From assembly GCA_947034885.2 (NCBI GenBank), contig OX344750.2, positions 6,988,501-7,052,500 of the forward strand: 64,000 bases of DNA, written 5' to 3'. Below the pieces are notes generated by a model. That model saw only the letters and a list, made by a program, of their open reading frames with translations, had not been told where the DNA came from and did no database searches. Origin of the DNA: Thuidium tamariscinum (lineage: Eukaryota > Streptophyta > Bryopsida > Hypnales > Thuidiaceae). This document shows, in pieces, positions 51,780 to 63,703 of this stretch (position 1 is the first letter of the stretch; each line of letters starts with the position of its first letter). Both the position numbers and the translations under genes were made by a program.

Positions 51780-52095
51780 CCTTAATGTGTTTGCCACATG
51801 GTTGATTCTAATTGACTAACGCATTTCAAGGACACATATAAATATCTGATTGGCTTACTACTGATTTTAGGGGGGTTTAGTTTTGGGTGCACCTATTGCA
51901 CACTTTTAGTGGTTTAGGAAGTCAACACTTTGAAAATTTAGAGAAATTATTTAAAATGTCCGAAAAATCTAATTTTTAAAAAAAAATCATGATTTTCACT
52001 CACTAATACTAGAAAAAGATCATTTTTAGAAAAAGCTGCCTCCAACTATGCCGAATTCCTTATTTGAACGGTTATGGGTGCTTCCATAGTAGATG
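51780..52095 (+). repeat. Dispersed repeat R, copy c
   Basis: Forward orientation with GATTTTCACTCACTAATAC, an uninterrupted GATCATTTTTAGAAAAAG segment and GCCTCCAACTATGCC. It serves as the empty site for the CACTA element in copy b. Nearby upstream, 51736-51746 reads CCTTGTAGTG, which could be the end of another CACTA-type element. Confidence 0.6.
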
Positions 52096-52352
52096 TTTGA
52101 AACATGATATTCAAACCCTGAGCACTTCAGTAATTGTTGGTTATGTACACTATGTAGATATTTATATAGTGTGAAATGTCGGTTAATTAGTGTGGGCCCC
52201 CTGATCAGTGTACCTTAGTATTGGTAACATCTTTCATCTAGTTTCTGGGTGTCAAAAGACTCCTGAATCTAGCTCCCCATGACACCGACACAGTGAAAGC
52301 ATGCCTGAGTGTCGATTTTACGCCCCGTCAGATTCACAAGCCCAAATTTTCA

Positions 52353-52418
52353 CACGTGATTGGAATTGCTGTCAAGGACCCACGCACGCGCTCCCAGGTT
52401 CCGCGTCCACCACGTGTC
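52353..52418 (+). promoter_or_regulatory. Two G-box/ABRE-like CACGTG motifs upstream of the DREB gene
   Basis: CACGTG occurs at 52353-52358 and 52411-52416, the second followed by TC (CACGTGTC, an ABA-response-element form). They lie about 0.85 kb upstream of the DREB start, in the stretch where composition shifts from AT-rich to gene-like. Their placement suggests stress- or ABA-linked control, but distance and function are unproven. Confidence 0.35.
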
Positions 52419-52669
52419 GCCCCCGACCATTCCGAACAACTGTCCGTTTCGTACTATACCTCCCTATCCAGCACAGTCCAAATTCCAATCCTGACTCTCA
52501 CTCTCCTGCAATCAATCGTACCAGATACTCTGATCAAACTGCCGTATAGTTACATTGCAGAAAAGGTATCAAGTCGTGCTTGAGCTCAATTCTCGATCGC
52601 TTGACTTCTCTGAGCCATTACATCGTTCATAGCGAGAGAGATGGAGAGAGAGTAGAAGAAGAAGCAATC

Positions 52670-52980
52670 CATGCATTTGGGAAGAAATTTGGTACGTTGC
52701 AAAGAAAGTATTCAATTCGGTCAGCACAACTTGCTGATAGAATTGCTTTATAGCCACCGAGAAAGAAACGGATCCAAATCACGTAGATTGTCGCGAAGGA
52801 ATCAATGGGCGCTTGTGGCTGTGCGAGAGCGTTTGCGAGCGATAGTAGAAGCATGTATTCGGGAAGAAATTTGGCAGAAATTTAGTCTGTGATCAACTTG
52901 CAGGTGGTCTGCGAATCCCAACTTTGGTAGTCACGAATCAAAATCACGTAGATTATTGCAAAGTATTCACATTCATGCGA
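52670..52980 (+). repeat. Partial tandem duplication in the DREB leader region
   Basis: GGGAAGAAATTTGG at about 52679 recurs at about 52861, and AATCACGTAGATT near 52777 recurs near 52942. The spacings (about 182 and 164 bp) suggest a duplication of some 170 bp in the presumed promoter or 5' leader. No coding potential is supported. Confidence 0.5.
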
Positions 52981-53251
52981 GGAAGGAGCCCCCAAGCTGT
53001 TGAGAATTTCTGGATTGCGTGCTCGACAGAATGACGCGGTACACAATGGGCTAGCCCTAGACTCGATCGAAGCATTGCGGAAGATAGACAGTCGAAGATT
53101 GCGTGTGTCCGATCAGTGTAGCTGAGACCCTTGATCAAATTCGACAGCAAACTCCGCGCTTGGCCGGCGAATTCGCTTCCATTGCAGATCGAGGAATTGC
53201 GAGACACTCGAAGCCCGCGAAATTGAGCTGACTGGGAAGACGACGACGGGG

Positions 53252-53743
53252 ATGGTCGAGAGCTCCAAGTCCCCGCACCCCCCCATCGCCAAGCGTGGCG
53301 CCAGTTTCCTCTTACCACGAAAACCTACTTCACGGAAGAAAAACTCACGGAGAATCTCGTCTTCCTCGAATGCAAACATAATGTCGTCCGCGCCTCAGGG
53401 TTCTTCTTCTTCTACGCCGACACCGTCGTACAAGGGCGTGCGCATGCGTTCCTGGGGCAAATGGGTGTCAGAGATTCGAGAACCCAACAAACGGACGCGC
53501 ATCTGGCTGGGCTCCTTCCCCACCGCCGAGATGGCAGCCAAGGCGTACGACGCGGCGGTAATTTGCCTGCTTTGGAGAATTGGATTGATGCTGAGCTTGG
53601 ATGTTTGGAACCCCAGGAGGAGGTTCATTGTTTTCCGGAGCCCGAGATTCACGTTAATGGGGATCACAGTTTGGATTCTGTTGAGCATTCTCCGCCTGTG
53701 GATGGGAACCTCTGGTGGTTTAGTTGAATTTTGCACTCATTGA
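53252..53743 (+). pseudogene. DREB-type AP2/ERF gene with broken AP2 domain
   Basis: An intact member would be a DNA-binding transcription factor. From ATG 53252 (alternative in-frame ATG 53381), residues 60-106 form the first two-thirds of an AP2 domain: [18 protein letters not shown], then WLGSF and [15 protein letters not shown]. The Val and Glu positions fit the DREB subgroup. At about 53570 the frame changes: the expected end of the domain and the linker are absent, and this frame runs into unrelated residues until 53743. In another frame at 53571-53727 the usual acidic tail is present ([10 protein letters not shown] through LWWFS), ending at TGA. A deletion that also shifted the frame is the simplest reading, because the gap is too short for an intron. 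As it stands the gene would give a 163-residue protein with a truncated domain. An assembly error is possible. Confidence 0.75.
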
Positions 53744-54735
53744 GCACATTGCTCTATTCTTCATGGATTTGGAGAGAATCCACTCATTCATATTCTGGGA
53801 ATCATTCATATTCTGGTAATTGATAGATAGTACTGCAGTGAGAATAATTTGGATTTCGTGAGTGGAAGTCCACCTCAATAAATATTGTACAATGGCTTTG
53901 CCCGGGCGTTAAATATTGTACAATAGATGAGCATGGACTGTTTTTCAATTCGTTAATTACTACGGAGTACGGAGTACTAGTGAAGGAGATGAGCACATTG
54001 CTCTATTATTTTTACAAGCAGACATGGACTTGTAGAGAATCCATATTTATATTCTGGTGACTGACCGACAGTAGTGAGGAAAATTTGGAATTCGTGACTG
54101 GTATTCCACAGTAGCTTTGCACGGGCATCAAATATTGTAGAATACGATTCCCTGCTTGGTTTATAGCTCATACGTTAGTAAAGGAGACCATTATTTTTAC
54201 AAGCAGACGTGGATTTGTAGTGAACTCATTCATTTGTTTTCTGGTAGTACGGAAAAATTGAGATTGGAAAAAAAGATGGGTATATTGCTCCATTATTTAC
54301 TTTTACAAGCAGGCATGAATTTGTGGTGAATCCATTCATGTGATTGACCAGCAGTGGTTTAGGAAATTTTGGAATTCCCGGGTGCGGTCCTCCTTATCAA
54401 CTACTACGTACTGTGCAATAGTACAGCAAGGACGTTCCTATTTGCTTCACAGTCAAACTAAAGGAGAGGAGCACATTGCTCCATTTTTCTTAACATTACT
54501 CACCAATGAAGCTGAGGTGTCATTAGATTCCATGCAGAAAAAGATAATATAAGTTGACCCATATTCCAAGACAAAGTAATAACTTATCCATTCATCATCA
54601 GGTGGTTGACAGACAGCAGGAAGGAAAATTTGGAACAACACAGTTCCCCTCATTAATTTGTGGCAATATTGTACCATACATTAGCAAGGCCTGAACAAAT
54701 GCACTCATCTCTATTTGCTTCAGCTCTAAAGGGGG
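53742..54735. repeat. Diverged tandem array between the DREB and rsmG genes
   Basis: Five units of roughly 100-250 bp follow one another, starting about 53742, 53990, 54189, 54280 and 54470. Shared landmarks are GAGCACATTGCTC, TTTTTACAAGCAGAC, a variant of GAATCCATTCAT and AAATTTGGAATTC. The array begins at the DREB 3' end and stops beside the rsmG stop codon, so it probably supplies both 3' UTRs. No protein is supported in it. Confidence 0.7.
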
Positions 54736-57700
54736 CGTTTGTTTGGCATTCCTGCTCTCCGGGGATATTTCGCGGGTGTTGGCCTGTCCTTTAAGCATAC
54801 TACCGCAGTCCGCTGCCCAAGAGGGCCTTGTGAGTCAACTGCATTCACACCACGACAGTAACCAGGATCAGTGGATACCCAACTAACGTACAAACCACTA
54901 CGATATCGTATCCCCACCAAATTGAGACTAGCTGCAATAAATAAATGGACATCTATGGAGTCATAGAGTCATAGCGTTCAAGATGTGATGCAGTTCACTT
55001 TCTGTGAACTCCAAACTGCCCAAATGGCGAGAAGTGTCTGCTTCCGTATCTACTGGAGTTGACGTAAATCATCTAGGAAGCTTCGAGGCAACAAAATGTA
55101 TTTTTAACGATAGAAATACGTTTTAGAAAGTCACTAGATACAATCAGATTCCAAAGTAGACTTTCAAATTCGAGTTTGAGCACGTAGGGGTTTATAATCC
55201 GCTACACCTAAAGCAGGACAAAATTTTTGTCACAGCCGTGCTTTTACAATCGTTTGCGTACCAAAACTTGCTCATTAACTACTTCACCGAAGAAGGGGCA
55301 CGATACCTTTGGATAATGTCACAATAGAGGCTCCAAGCAAGTTCACAGCGGTTTTCGCAGCGTCAACCTCTTCCTGGTCAGATTCACCATCAGCATGTCA
55401 TGGGGCAGGTACTTGAATTTCACAATAAGCTCTGTACTTTGAAAAGCACGCTAGCTTTGACGAAGCAAAAGCAAAAGTATCTAGGATAGGTTACTAGAGT
55501 AAGCGCAAAAATGGGGTTCTATCAAGTCTCCAGGATCAGGTCACGTCATCTTCGGGCAAATACCTCAGGGTTGGGCCCTTTTGCAGCAACTAGGATACCA
55601 CCAACTCGTACAAGAGGAAGGCAAAGCTCCGCTGTGAGGAACGAGGTTTTACAGTAAACTTTCAGAAAAAGATAAAATTGTAAATCTTCGTCAGTAACTA
55701 GAGAGCCTTCGTTAGTTCCAGAAATCCAAGCCACGAAAGAGGAATTTTAGAAGTTTTAGAGCAACGCCAAATTGTTCCCAAATTCCCACGGTTCGCAACT
55801 AAAACTCAAATCGTAAACAACAATTTACTTCAATAAACAGAACTGAAACATAACACAACTAGGTAAAACAAAACTACAAGGCTTCAACATTGAGCTCACC
55901 TACCCAACCATAAAAGAGCAAAGACTCCAAAACTCACCCAACACTCTCATTTCTGCAACAGCTCTGGCTACCGCAATATCGTAGATTTCTCGGTGGGCAG
56001 TATCCTTGCCTGTATCCTGCAACCATCGGAGACATTATCTATCTTAATATTTAAATCAATCAACCGCTGAATTTGTAGACTTGATTATTTGCAGCACAGA
56101 CAAAGTGACCTGAAAAATAAAGCTCCTACCTCTGCACGGTTCCTCACAACTGTGACATTTGTCAATCCGGCCACTTCAGCCACATGCTCCAGAAAATCGC
56201 ATCTCTTTTGGAGTGACTCGAGAAGTGTCAACTGCCAGGCTGCATAGTATGTTTTCAGCCATCGTAAGATGTAGGTATGCCACCCAAATGCAGTTCAGCA
56301 ATGTGTCATTGTCCATGCAGAGAAATTGCTGGACTTGATTTAACTGCAAAAACAATGACGATGAGCAAATGACCCCAGACCTAGCATACGAGGACATCAG
56401 AGAAAACTGATTTGAGAGACCACATTAGTTGCCAGACTCGACCTTGTAAAATCGCAAATCAGATACAGTCGTGATAAAGAAAGTCTTAAAATTATAAAAC
56501 TCTAAATCGTGCAAAATCCAACGTTGAAAATTGATTTCATGTTATAATTTTTATGGCACCATGAATATTGCATCGAACCTTAACCCTTAGTGTCCAAATG
56601 GCCCAAAAGGGCCACCTCCATATCAAAGGGAGTTGAAATGATCAATTATGAAGCATGAACGTCACACACTATTCCAATAGAGAGAATAAATTATATCCCA
56701 CGTTACCAAACAACAGGAATAAGTATAGAAAACTGACTACAATCAACTATTAGCCTCCATAATGGACTTTTTACTATTAGCTTGGGCACATAGGGGTAAA
56801 GACATCACTGTTCTCTGGTGTACAGGGATGAGAAGATCACCTGGTCGAGCAATTGCCAATACGATGCCAGGAAGGCCAGCTCCGCTGCCGATATCAATCA
56901 CCTTCACAGACTCCCGTCCGGAATGGCCATGTGCAGCATACGCTCCCTCAATCGCCGGCAATAGTGACAGAGAATCAGCAATGTGCCGGTCCATCATCGC
57001 TCCTCGCTCCGTCACAGCTGTTAGGTTCATTTTCTGCAGTAATCAGATTAGGTCAATTGCGTAGAAATCAAAACCCTAAACCCTGACCAATTGTCATGCC
57101 AGCCACAAAGCGAAATATGTTTGCACACCAAATTTCGAGTCCACACGCAACACAAGGAAGCAAATCTTGATCACGGTCACTAAAATCTAGACTAATACAG
57201 TGGTCCGGACACACGCACTGTGGCTGACCACCACTAGGTCAATGTCCCTTCTAGAGACATTCTCCACTGTAGTGCATTATACTCCGGTATTCCCAAATGT
57301 TATGAAATTTAGCAAAAATTCTACCAAAGAGGTGAATTGCCACAGCGTTAAACTTGAAAATTCAGCAAATTTAGCAGTATCTTGAGAAAGTTGATATTCA
57401 CATTTGCCACCGCTGTTAACAAAGTTCGTCAAGAAAAAATTCAATCCTTCCTCCTGACGACACCGAAACATTCAAAAATATATCCCAGCCCTACAATGGC
57501 CAATAAATTTTCCGAAATTACAGAGAAATCGAGGATCACACACTCTCAACGCTCTACCTGATTCCATTCGAGGAGGATGTCCACGAACACGGCCACCTGC
57601 CCAGACTGCACGCTACTGAGCTCCTCCCCCGCAGCAGCAGCGCTGCTGCACTGGACGCGAAAGCTTGTGCTCCCGCAATTCAAAGCGTTCTTCTTCTGGG

Positions 57701-57797
57701 GCGAAATTCGAAGTGCCTGGAATCCACGACCAAAAGTGGCGAAGCACGGCGGGAGGGGTTTAAGGAGCGCAATTCGCATGAGCCCCGAGGACGCCAT
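54726..57797 (-). CDS. rsmG: Plastid RsmG/GidB-type 16S rRNA (m7G) methyltransferase, 7 exons
   Basis: The family adds N7-methylguanosine to small-subunit rRNA in bacteria. The plant copy should act in plastids. Exons: 57797-57558, 57033-56841, 56239-56130, 56016-55938, 55631-55564, 55373-55307 and 54838-54726, giving 870 nt and 289 residues. All introns are GT-AG and phases agree across every junction. Residues 1-60 are Ser, Ala and Arg rich, like a transit peptide. The family signatures are WNQKMNLTAV at the exon 1/2 join, the SAM-binding GSGAGLPG (129-136), LLESLQKRCDFLEHV, RVGGILVAAKG and the C-terminal PTPAKYPRRAGMPNKRPL. It converges on the DREB gene, with a tandem array between them. 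The assignment is strong; transcript ends are not visible. Confidence 0.93.
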
Positions 57798-57848
57798 GAT
57801 TCATGCGCCTCGACAGCGGGCAACAAGAGTGTCCTGTATATGCTCGCC

Positions 57849-57873
57849 AATATATAGCAGCCTTAAACCCTAA
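57849..57873 (-). promoter_or_regulatory. TATA-like stretch and telobox upstream of rsmG
   Basis: About 55-75 bp before the start codon lie a TATATA run (near 57851) and AAACCCTAA (57865-57873). Teloboxes are frequent in plant promoters of translation-related genes (established knowledge). A second telobox-like run occurs in intron 1 at 57070-57083. Promoter function is inferred. Confidence 0.45.
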
Positions 57874-58044
57874 GCCCTGTAACTCTGTAGCCCTGTCCAA
57901 ATTCAAGGATTTACCAAACTCGGCAATTGATTTCTGAATGCCGGGGTGACCGGATGGGAGGATAATCTATCTATAGTCGATTTAGATTTAGGTTCTAAAA
58001 GTATATTATCTAGGTATTAACACCATTGGATATAGGTTCAATTT

Positions 58045-58400
58045 TGGATGCTCCAACTATACACGGTGGAAACACCCAAAACCATCCAAATAAGGAATTC
58101 AACATAGTTGGATGTAGTTTGTTTTTAAAATAATATTTTTTTAATATTAGCAAGTGAAAATCATGAATATTAAAAAAATATATAGATTTTTCAGATGCAA
58201 TATGTAATTACTATGATTTTCCAAAGTGTTGGCTCTCTAGACCATTGAAATTGTTCAATAGATGCCTCCAAATCTGAATGTTGCTAAAATCAACAGTGAG
58301 CCAATCAGATTTTGGTATGTGTCCTTAATATGTGTCAACAAATTAGAGTCAAGCATTTAGCAAATACATTAAGTGTACTCTAGGAATGTTTTTGGATGAG
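58045..58400 (-). repeat. Dispersed repeat R, copy d
   Basis: Reverse orientation, with AATTCAACATAGTTGGATG, AGCAAGTGAAAATCATG and GTGTCCTTAATATGTGTC. Similarity extends to a GGGTGTTTCTCC segment (58437) whose reverse is at 51709-51721. CACTACAAGGGG at 58669 may be a solo CACTA end. Confidence 0.6.
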
Positions 58401-59158
58401 TCTTGAGTCCATTGCAAGGCATAGGTATAGATTGGGTGTTTCTCCGTTAAGATGATGAAATTATTTCATTAGATGAGATTCACCTACTAAATAAGACTAC
58501 AAGTTCTAAGATAATGGGGAACTTTAAGAATTGTCCCACATCAAAATCTACCATAGTCAAGGGATGGCCATGTTAGATAATGAAATTTTATCTATTTATT
58601 TTGAATTTTTTTGTTAAATTTTTTTCTTCTAATATTTAATATTGTATTGACAAATAACCATTATTTCACTACAAGGGGAACAAGCTTGAAATGCTCATTG
58701 AAACGGCCCTCCCTTGCCTCAAATCTCCTTGAATGGAAATTTATTTTTTTGGTAAACAAAGTGGAGGAGGCTTTGCATTGCTTGAAACTATTTGTGAGGA
58801 AGTTTGAATAAGATCTTACTAGAGAAGTAAGTCAATGCCACAAAGACCAAATGTTTTGTATTGCAAGTGCTTCTTTGTAAAATAATGAAATTTGTAAACT
58901 ATTGAGTGGATTTTATGAATTTGGTACATGAACAAATGAATCTTTCAATACAAGTAATTTTAGGGCAAAGAAGTGTCAATTGATGTGGTTGTTAATATCA
59001 ATTTCAAAATAATAAGTTTTGATTATATTGAAAGATTCCACTATACCCCAATTCATATGCATTTAAGCAGTTTAGTATGATTTCTAATTTCTTACAATGG
59101 TCCAAGTTAAATTTTGGTCTAATTTACATCATTTTGAATCCAAATTTTTTTGGCTTCG

Positions 59159-59889
59159 GGGTCATTGCAAGAAACACCATGCATTTTCCGTAGCGTTTTA
59201 CAGTATACCCCCTTTTTTCTTTAGGAATATTATTTAATTAAAAAAACAATTTTTTAAAAATATGAAAAATATGTCCAATGTATGCACCTTAAAGAAGAAG
59301 GTACCCTATAGAGGAAAAGCTTAGGAAAATTCTCTAAGTAGGAGAACTAGAAAAGTGGAAAATCTCATGAAAATGGGCGTATTTACATTTTAATTTGTAA
59401 AAAATAGGAAAAGCTCTTATTTTGAAATGTAAAAATTTTCCATTTGGGAAGAGTTGATGGTGATGAGATTTTACAAAAAAATAATCTTAGCACCATCATC
59501 AATGGTCAAAAATTGCGTGCAATAGGAGTACTGTTTGCATGCATGTGAAGGATATAAAATAATGTATTTTTAGATTCCCTTTGATATAAATATACTTTCC
59601 TACTATGAAAATGCACCATGAAAATTTCAACTTTAGATCATTAAATTTGGATACTCCTAACATAGGAAAAACCCCTAAACCTCAGTTTGTGACAAATTAA
59701 AAAAAATTAATTTTAAATATAAAATAATTTTTTTCAATTTATGAAAAATAAGGTATATAAAAACCATCAAGTTATAGAGATCCAATAATTATTTCATATT
59801 CTTGAATATTTTTATTCAAAAGTTACAGCAGAAAATAACGTCACTTCAATTGTGATGGGAAATAGGACTGGTGTTTCTTGCAATCACCC
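59159..59889. mobile_element. Harbinger-like TIR element, copy at 59.2 kb
   Basis: Starts GGGTCATTGCAAGAAACACC and ends GGTGTTTCTTGCAATCACCC, 731 bp. This is one of the best-preserved pairs of ends. No clear target duplication. Non-coding. Confidence 0.78.
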
Positions 59890-62300
59890 TTTGGTCCCTT
59901 TCACTTTAGAATCCCTTCATCAAAGAGATACTATAATGGTCACAAGTTAAGCTACCATAAGTAAGCTTAACTCCTTTTAACCCTTCATTATTGAAGGGGA
60001 CCAAAAGTGTCTTCATAAAGTCTAACACTCCAATTGAAATTCTATAACTTTTGCATCTAATGTTTGAATTCAATAAAATAATTTGGAAAATCTTCACTTT
60101 CTCTTTTATTTTGTGTGGTAAAATTTTCAAATTAATTCAAGTTGCATTGACTTTTTGGAATTTCACATATTCAATTGTTGAGGTCACTAAACAACATCCT
60201 AACAATTGCAACTTTGAGGGCTTGTATCATTTTCATCAACTGTTTTTTTTCAATAAAAATTTATTGGATTATATTCCCCTTAGGGTCTTGTTATTGATAT
60301 AAAATATTCATGTCAATCCAAATTATTAGAATGTTTGGGAGCAATTCCAAGTTCAAAATTTAAATATTTTTAGATTATGGTGAACTTTGGTAGTTTATTT
60401 CTTCTTCATACAATTTTTGTTTCCAATCATGTTTTTGGAATAGATATATTATGCACCATGAAGTGCCTGTCAATTTCTCGCCCCACCCCCACTTCCCTAC
60501 AAAATCAAGAGCCGTCCGATTCATTTCAAAAAAAATTCCACACACCCCTCTAAGAAAAATCAATAGCCATCAAATGTATATATGAAATATGGATATGATA
60601 CCAATACCAATATCAATACCAATATGAACATATACAAATATATATATACATGTATACTCAAGATATGATATATGAATGACTATGTACCATGAAGTGGCTA
60701 TAACAACAAGTACACTTCCTCATGTATAGATGTACATACTAGTCAAGTTAATCTACTTAAAATTTCATCCCACTCAAAGAAGTTATGAGTGATTGAGACT
60801 TGAGGGAATTTGAGTAGTAGATGTGTTTTTTGCAACTCTTTTTATATTGTTTGTTGTAGACACAAAGAGTTGATTGAATGATATTTTCTTTCGCCAGTGT
60901 GCTTAAATGTTGGTTTTGAAGTACTTCATAGTTTAAGTTTTTTTCATTTAAGTAGGTTTAGAAATCAAATTTCATTTTCCAACACTAAACATTACAATCT
61001 TGCAATCTATACAACAAATAACTCCAAAATTCATTCACATCATCTACAATACTTACACTAGAAGATTGCATAGTTGAGATTTTCATACTTTAGTGACATT
61101 TGGACTTATAACACTTGAAAAGCAAGGATACCATTTTCAACACAAAAAGTCTAAAGGTATTGAGGGATTAAAGATACTCAAGACCAAAAGTATTCAATGG
61201 ATGGTTGCATTGTCCAATGTAGAAACAAAGAATACACCTATTGATTCAATAATTGAAACACTATCAGTGTCTTCTTTGATTGCTTGGGTGAAGTCCTTCA
61301 ACAATTAACCCCTAATTGCCTAGGGGAGGACACTTTCCATTTTTTAATAACCTACGTGCGGCGGAATATAGGGTACATTTAAATAATCTTAGGTAAAATT
61401 TATAATAAATTTACATATAAAATAGGGGACATTAAAAAGGCAAAGTGTTTTAAAAATAAAATAGGGATGATAATATGGCTGATTTTTCCGCTTTATGGTA
61501 AAATAGGGACTCTTTTAATGTTGCCAAGTAATGATTACAAGTAATTGATAGCCCCCCTAAAAATACCCCACCGCCGCACGTGGGGCCCCCATATATACAA
61601 GAAGTGTCTTCCCCAGGCTAATTGCTTAAGCCTTTCCAAGTGTATTTTGACTATGAAAAAAGAGCATTGGCTTGTAGTTATCCCGATGAAGCAAATTGCT
61701 TTTTTTCTTTCCTTCCAAATCAAACCATATAGATGTTTACAGAGCATGTTTATTAGTATGCATAACAATTTTGGATGCAAAATTTTATAGGAGTTGTGAG
61801 ATTATAACAAAAAAATGTACATTTTAAATTTTTTTAGTATGTTGCCTTTTTCCACAGTGTTTCAAAAATTTACAAATAAAAGTTTTTTGGGATTGAAAGA
61901 TGACATGAAAAACTACAAAGAGTTTTAGTATACTAAAATTCACTTCCCAAAAACTTCATTTCATGTATAAAAAAAAACACCATCAACTCATTACACAATC
62001 TACCTTACTATTGTTGAAATGCAATTTCTTTTAATAAGTAGAAAACACATAGCTCCAAATCATCACTTGCAAGCTTAAATTTTCAATGGTGAAAATCATA
62101 AAAACATTTTACTCTTTCCATTGGGACCACTCTCAACACAAATAGATAAATATAATTTCTTAGATGTCCAATCAAGTGAAATTGCCAAGCTTTGTATAAA
62201 GCCAAGAAATGAAGTAAAATTGGCAAGCTTTACTCTCTACTAATGATACACATATGCCTTTGAAGACCTCTCAATAATCAAATAACACCTTTTTCAGTAA
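59890..62300. other. AT-rich stretch before the plastid-protein gene
   Basis: Holds the short element at 61351-61585 and a small imperfect repeat of ACCAATATCAATACC type at 60595-60660. A 71-codon open stretch at 61093-61308 is not convincing. The promoter of the next gene is presumably in 62300-62630, where composition becomes GC-richer. Confidence 0.4.
61351..61585. mobile_element. Short inverted-repeat element with CACGTGCGGCGG ends
   Basis: The left end CCTACGTGCGGCGG is mirrored by CCGCCGCACGTGGGG, 235 bp in all, with an AT-rich core. The GC-rich ends stand out from the surroundings. No target duplication is clear. Confidence 0.5.
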
Positions 62301-62631
62301 AAAATGAAAATTTTCAATCGTTGACCCTCAAAACTGCCCCTCCAAATTTTTTTAACTGTCAAAGAATTTAACTGCCCGCACAGAAATGGGCCTGAAATTT
62401 CGGATCGATCAAATTGTCGATTGGGCAGTAAAGGTGAGATCACGGCTATAGGCCATCGCCGTGTCTTCTTTCGTTGCTGACCCTCATGAACTCCCCACCA
62501 TCGTCGCGCTCTGAACCGCACACCCCAGACTCTGGATCATGGAAACCTCGGCTTCCGGTGTCTTCTTAACGCTCCCCTCCTCGTCCTTCCCTCGAATTCT
62601 CGCACTGAAGTCGCTCTGAATTCGCTCGGCT

Positions 62632-63703
62632 ATGGCGGCAATGGCGACAGACACAATGCTCATCACAACACCCACGAGCTTCCCCAACTTGCGACGCCCC
62701 TTATGGAGCCCCTCCTCACGAATCATTCCTATACGATTACGGACTTTCAATCCCAGGGCACTGCGCGTGTCTTGCTGCGCGAATCCAACTCCTACTACTA
62801 CGAAGCGAATTGAAGAGCCAGCCATTGGTGACGATGGCGGTTCCAGCAGCAACAGTGGGCGAGGCTTTGGGGAGGTTTATGTGGTCAGTGTGCCGCTGCG
62901 GGCTCCTCCGGGCGCTGCGCAGGTTTTTGATGCCATGAAAGATTTGGAGATTTGTGCCAATTTCCAGCATTATATGACCATTATCAAACCGAACGACGAT
63001 GGCTCTCCAGCGCCTGTACGTGGAAATTCTTTTATCATCTGCTTTCGAGTGAATTTAGGGTTGGGGGTTGGGTGTGTGAGTCGTGAAATTCGTGTCTGTG
63101 GCTTCTGTCTATGACCATGGGCAGTACCGAATTTGGATGCGTCTTGTGGCGGCAGTTGTGGGTGAATTTCAGTGCGAATATGTGTGGAATATCGTTTGAG
63201 GTGCTGTCGGTTCTGATAAGAAGTAATGGCAATTAAAGGACGTGGTTGTCTGAATAAGTCTTACAAACGTGTAAATAAATATAAATAGATGCGGCATTGC
63301 TTGTCATCTGTGACTTTCAACCAAAATCTCATTCTTCGGGACATTCATTTTCTGGAAATTTTCTGATTTTGAGTTGTTTGTTATAGTATGCTAAATAAGA
63401 AAAGTCATCCAAGTTTTTGACTTCAAATATCAGTTTTGTACTTTGACCTTGAGGGCAAGCTTGTGCGTATCGTCTAAATCGAATTATGTACTGGTTGGAA
63501 GTGCAATTAAGAAGTGCTAGCATTCTAATCGTCCTCATTTCATGTATTATGACTCTGCCACATCAACTTCAAAATCCACATGGTATTGTGATGACTACAA
63601 TGTGCACCTGGTAATTGGCAGTGCACAGTGCTGGACTTTCAACCCCAACATCCAGAGGATCCTTTGACGGCAGTGGCTGTGTTGATGGGTAACAGTATTC
63701 CCG
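62632..63703 (+). CDS. Conserved plastid-targeted protein of unknown function, 5' part
   Basis: Two exons are visible: 62632-63015 (128 codons) and 63622-63703 (27 codons plus one base). They are joined by a phase-0 GT-AG intron with donor GTACGT. A further intron starts at 63704 (GTATGG) and the rest lies beyond the window. Residues 1-50 are Ser, Thr, Pro and Arg rich, like a chloroplast transit peptide. The mature part has VYVVSVPLRAPPGAAQVF and FQHYMTIIKP in exon 1, then VLDFQPQHPED and VLMGNSIPG in exon 2. I recognise these as a pattern of a conserved plant plastid protein but cannot name the family with certainty. The match of the second exon to the expected order supports the gene model. 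Confidence 0.72.

Noticed and set aside
3072..59889. Regularly recurring GCAAGAAACAC words as a CRISPR-like array
   Set aside because: Spacing is irregular, copies pair as inverted ends, and the genome is eukaryotic; they are transposon termini.
61093..61308. 71-codon frame faintly like a copia polyprotein segment
   Set aside because: No zinc knuckle, protease, integrase or RT motif nearby and no LTRs; the similarity is too weak.
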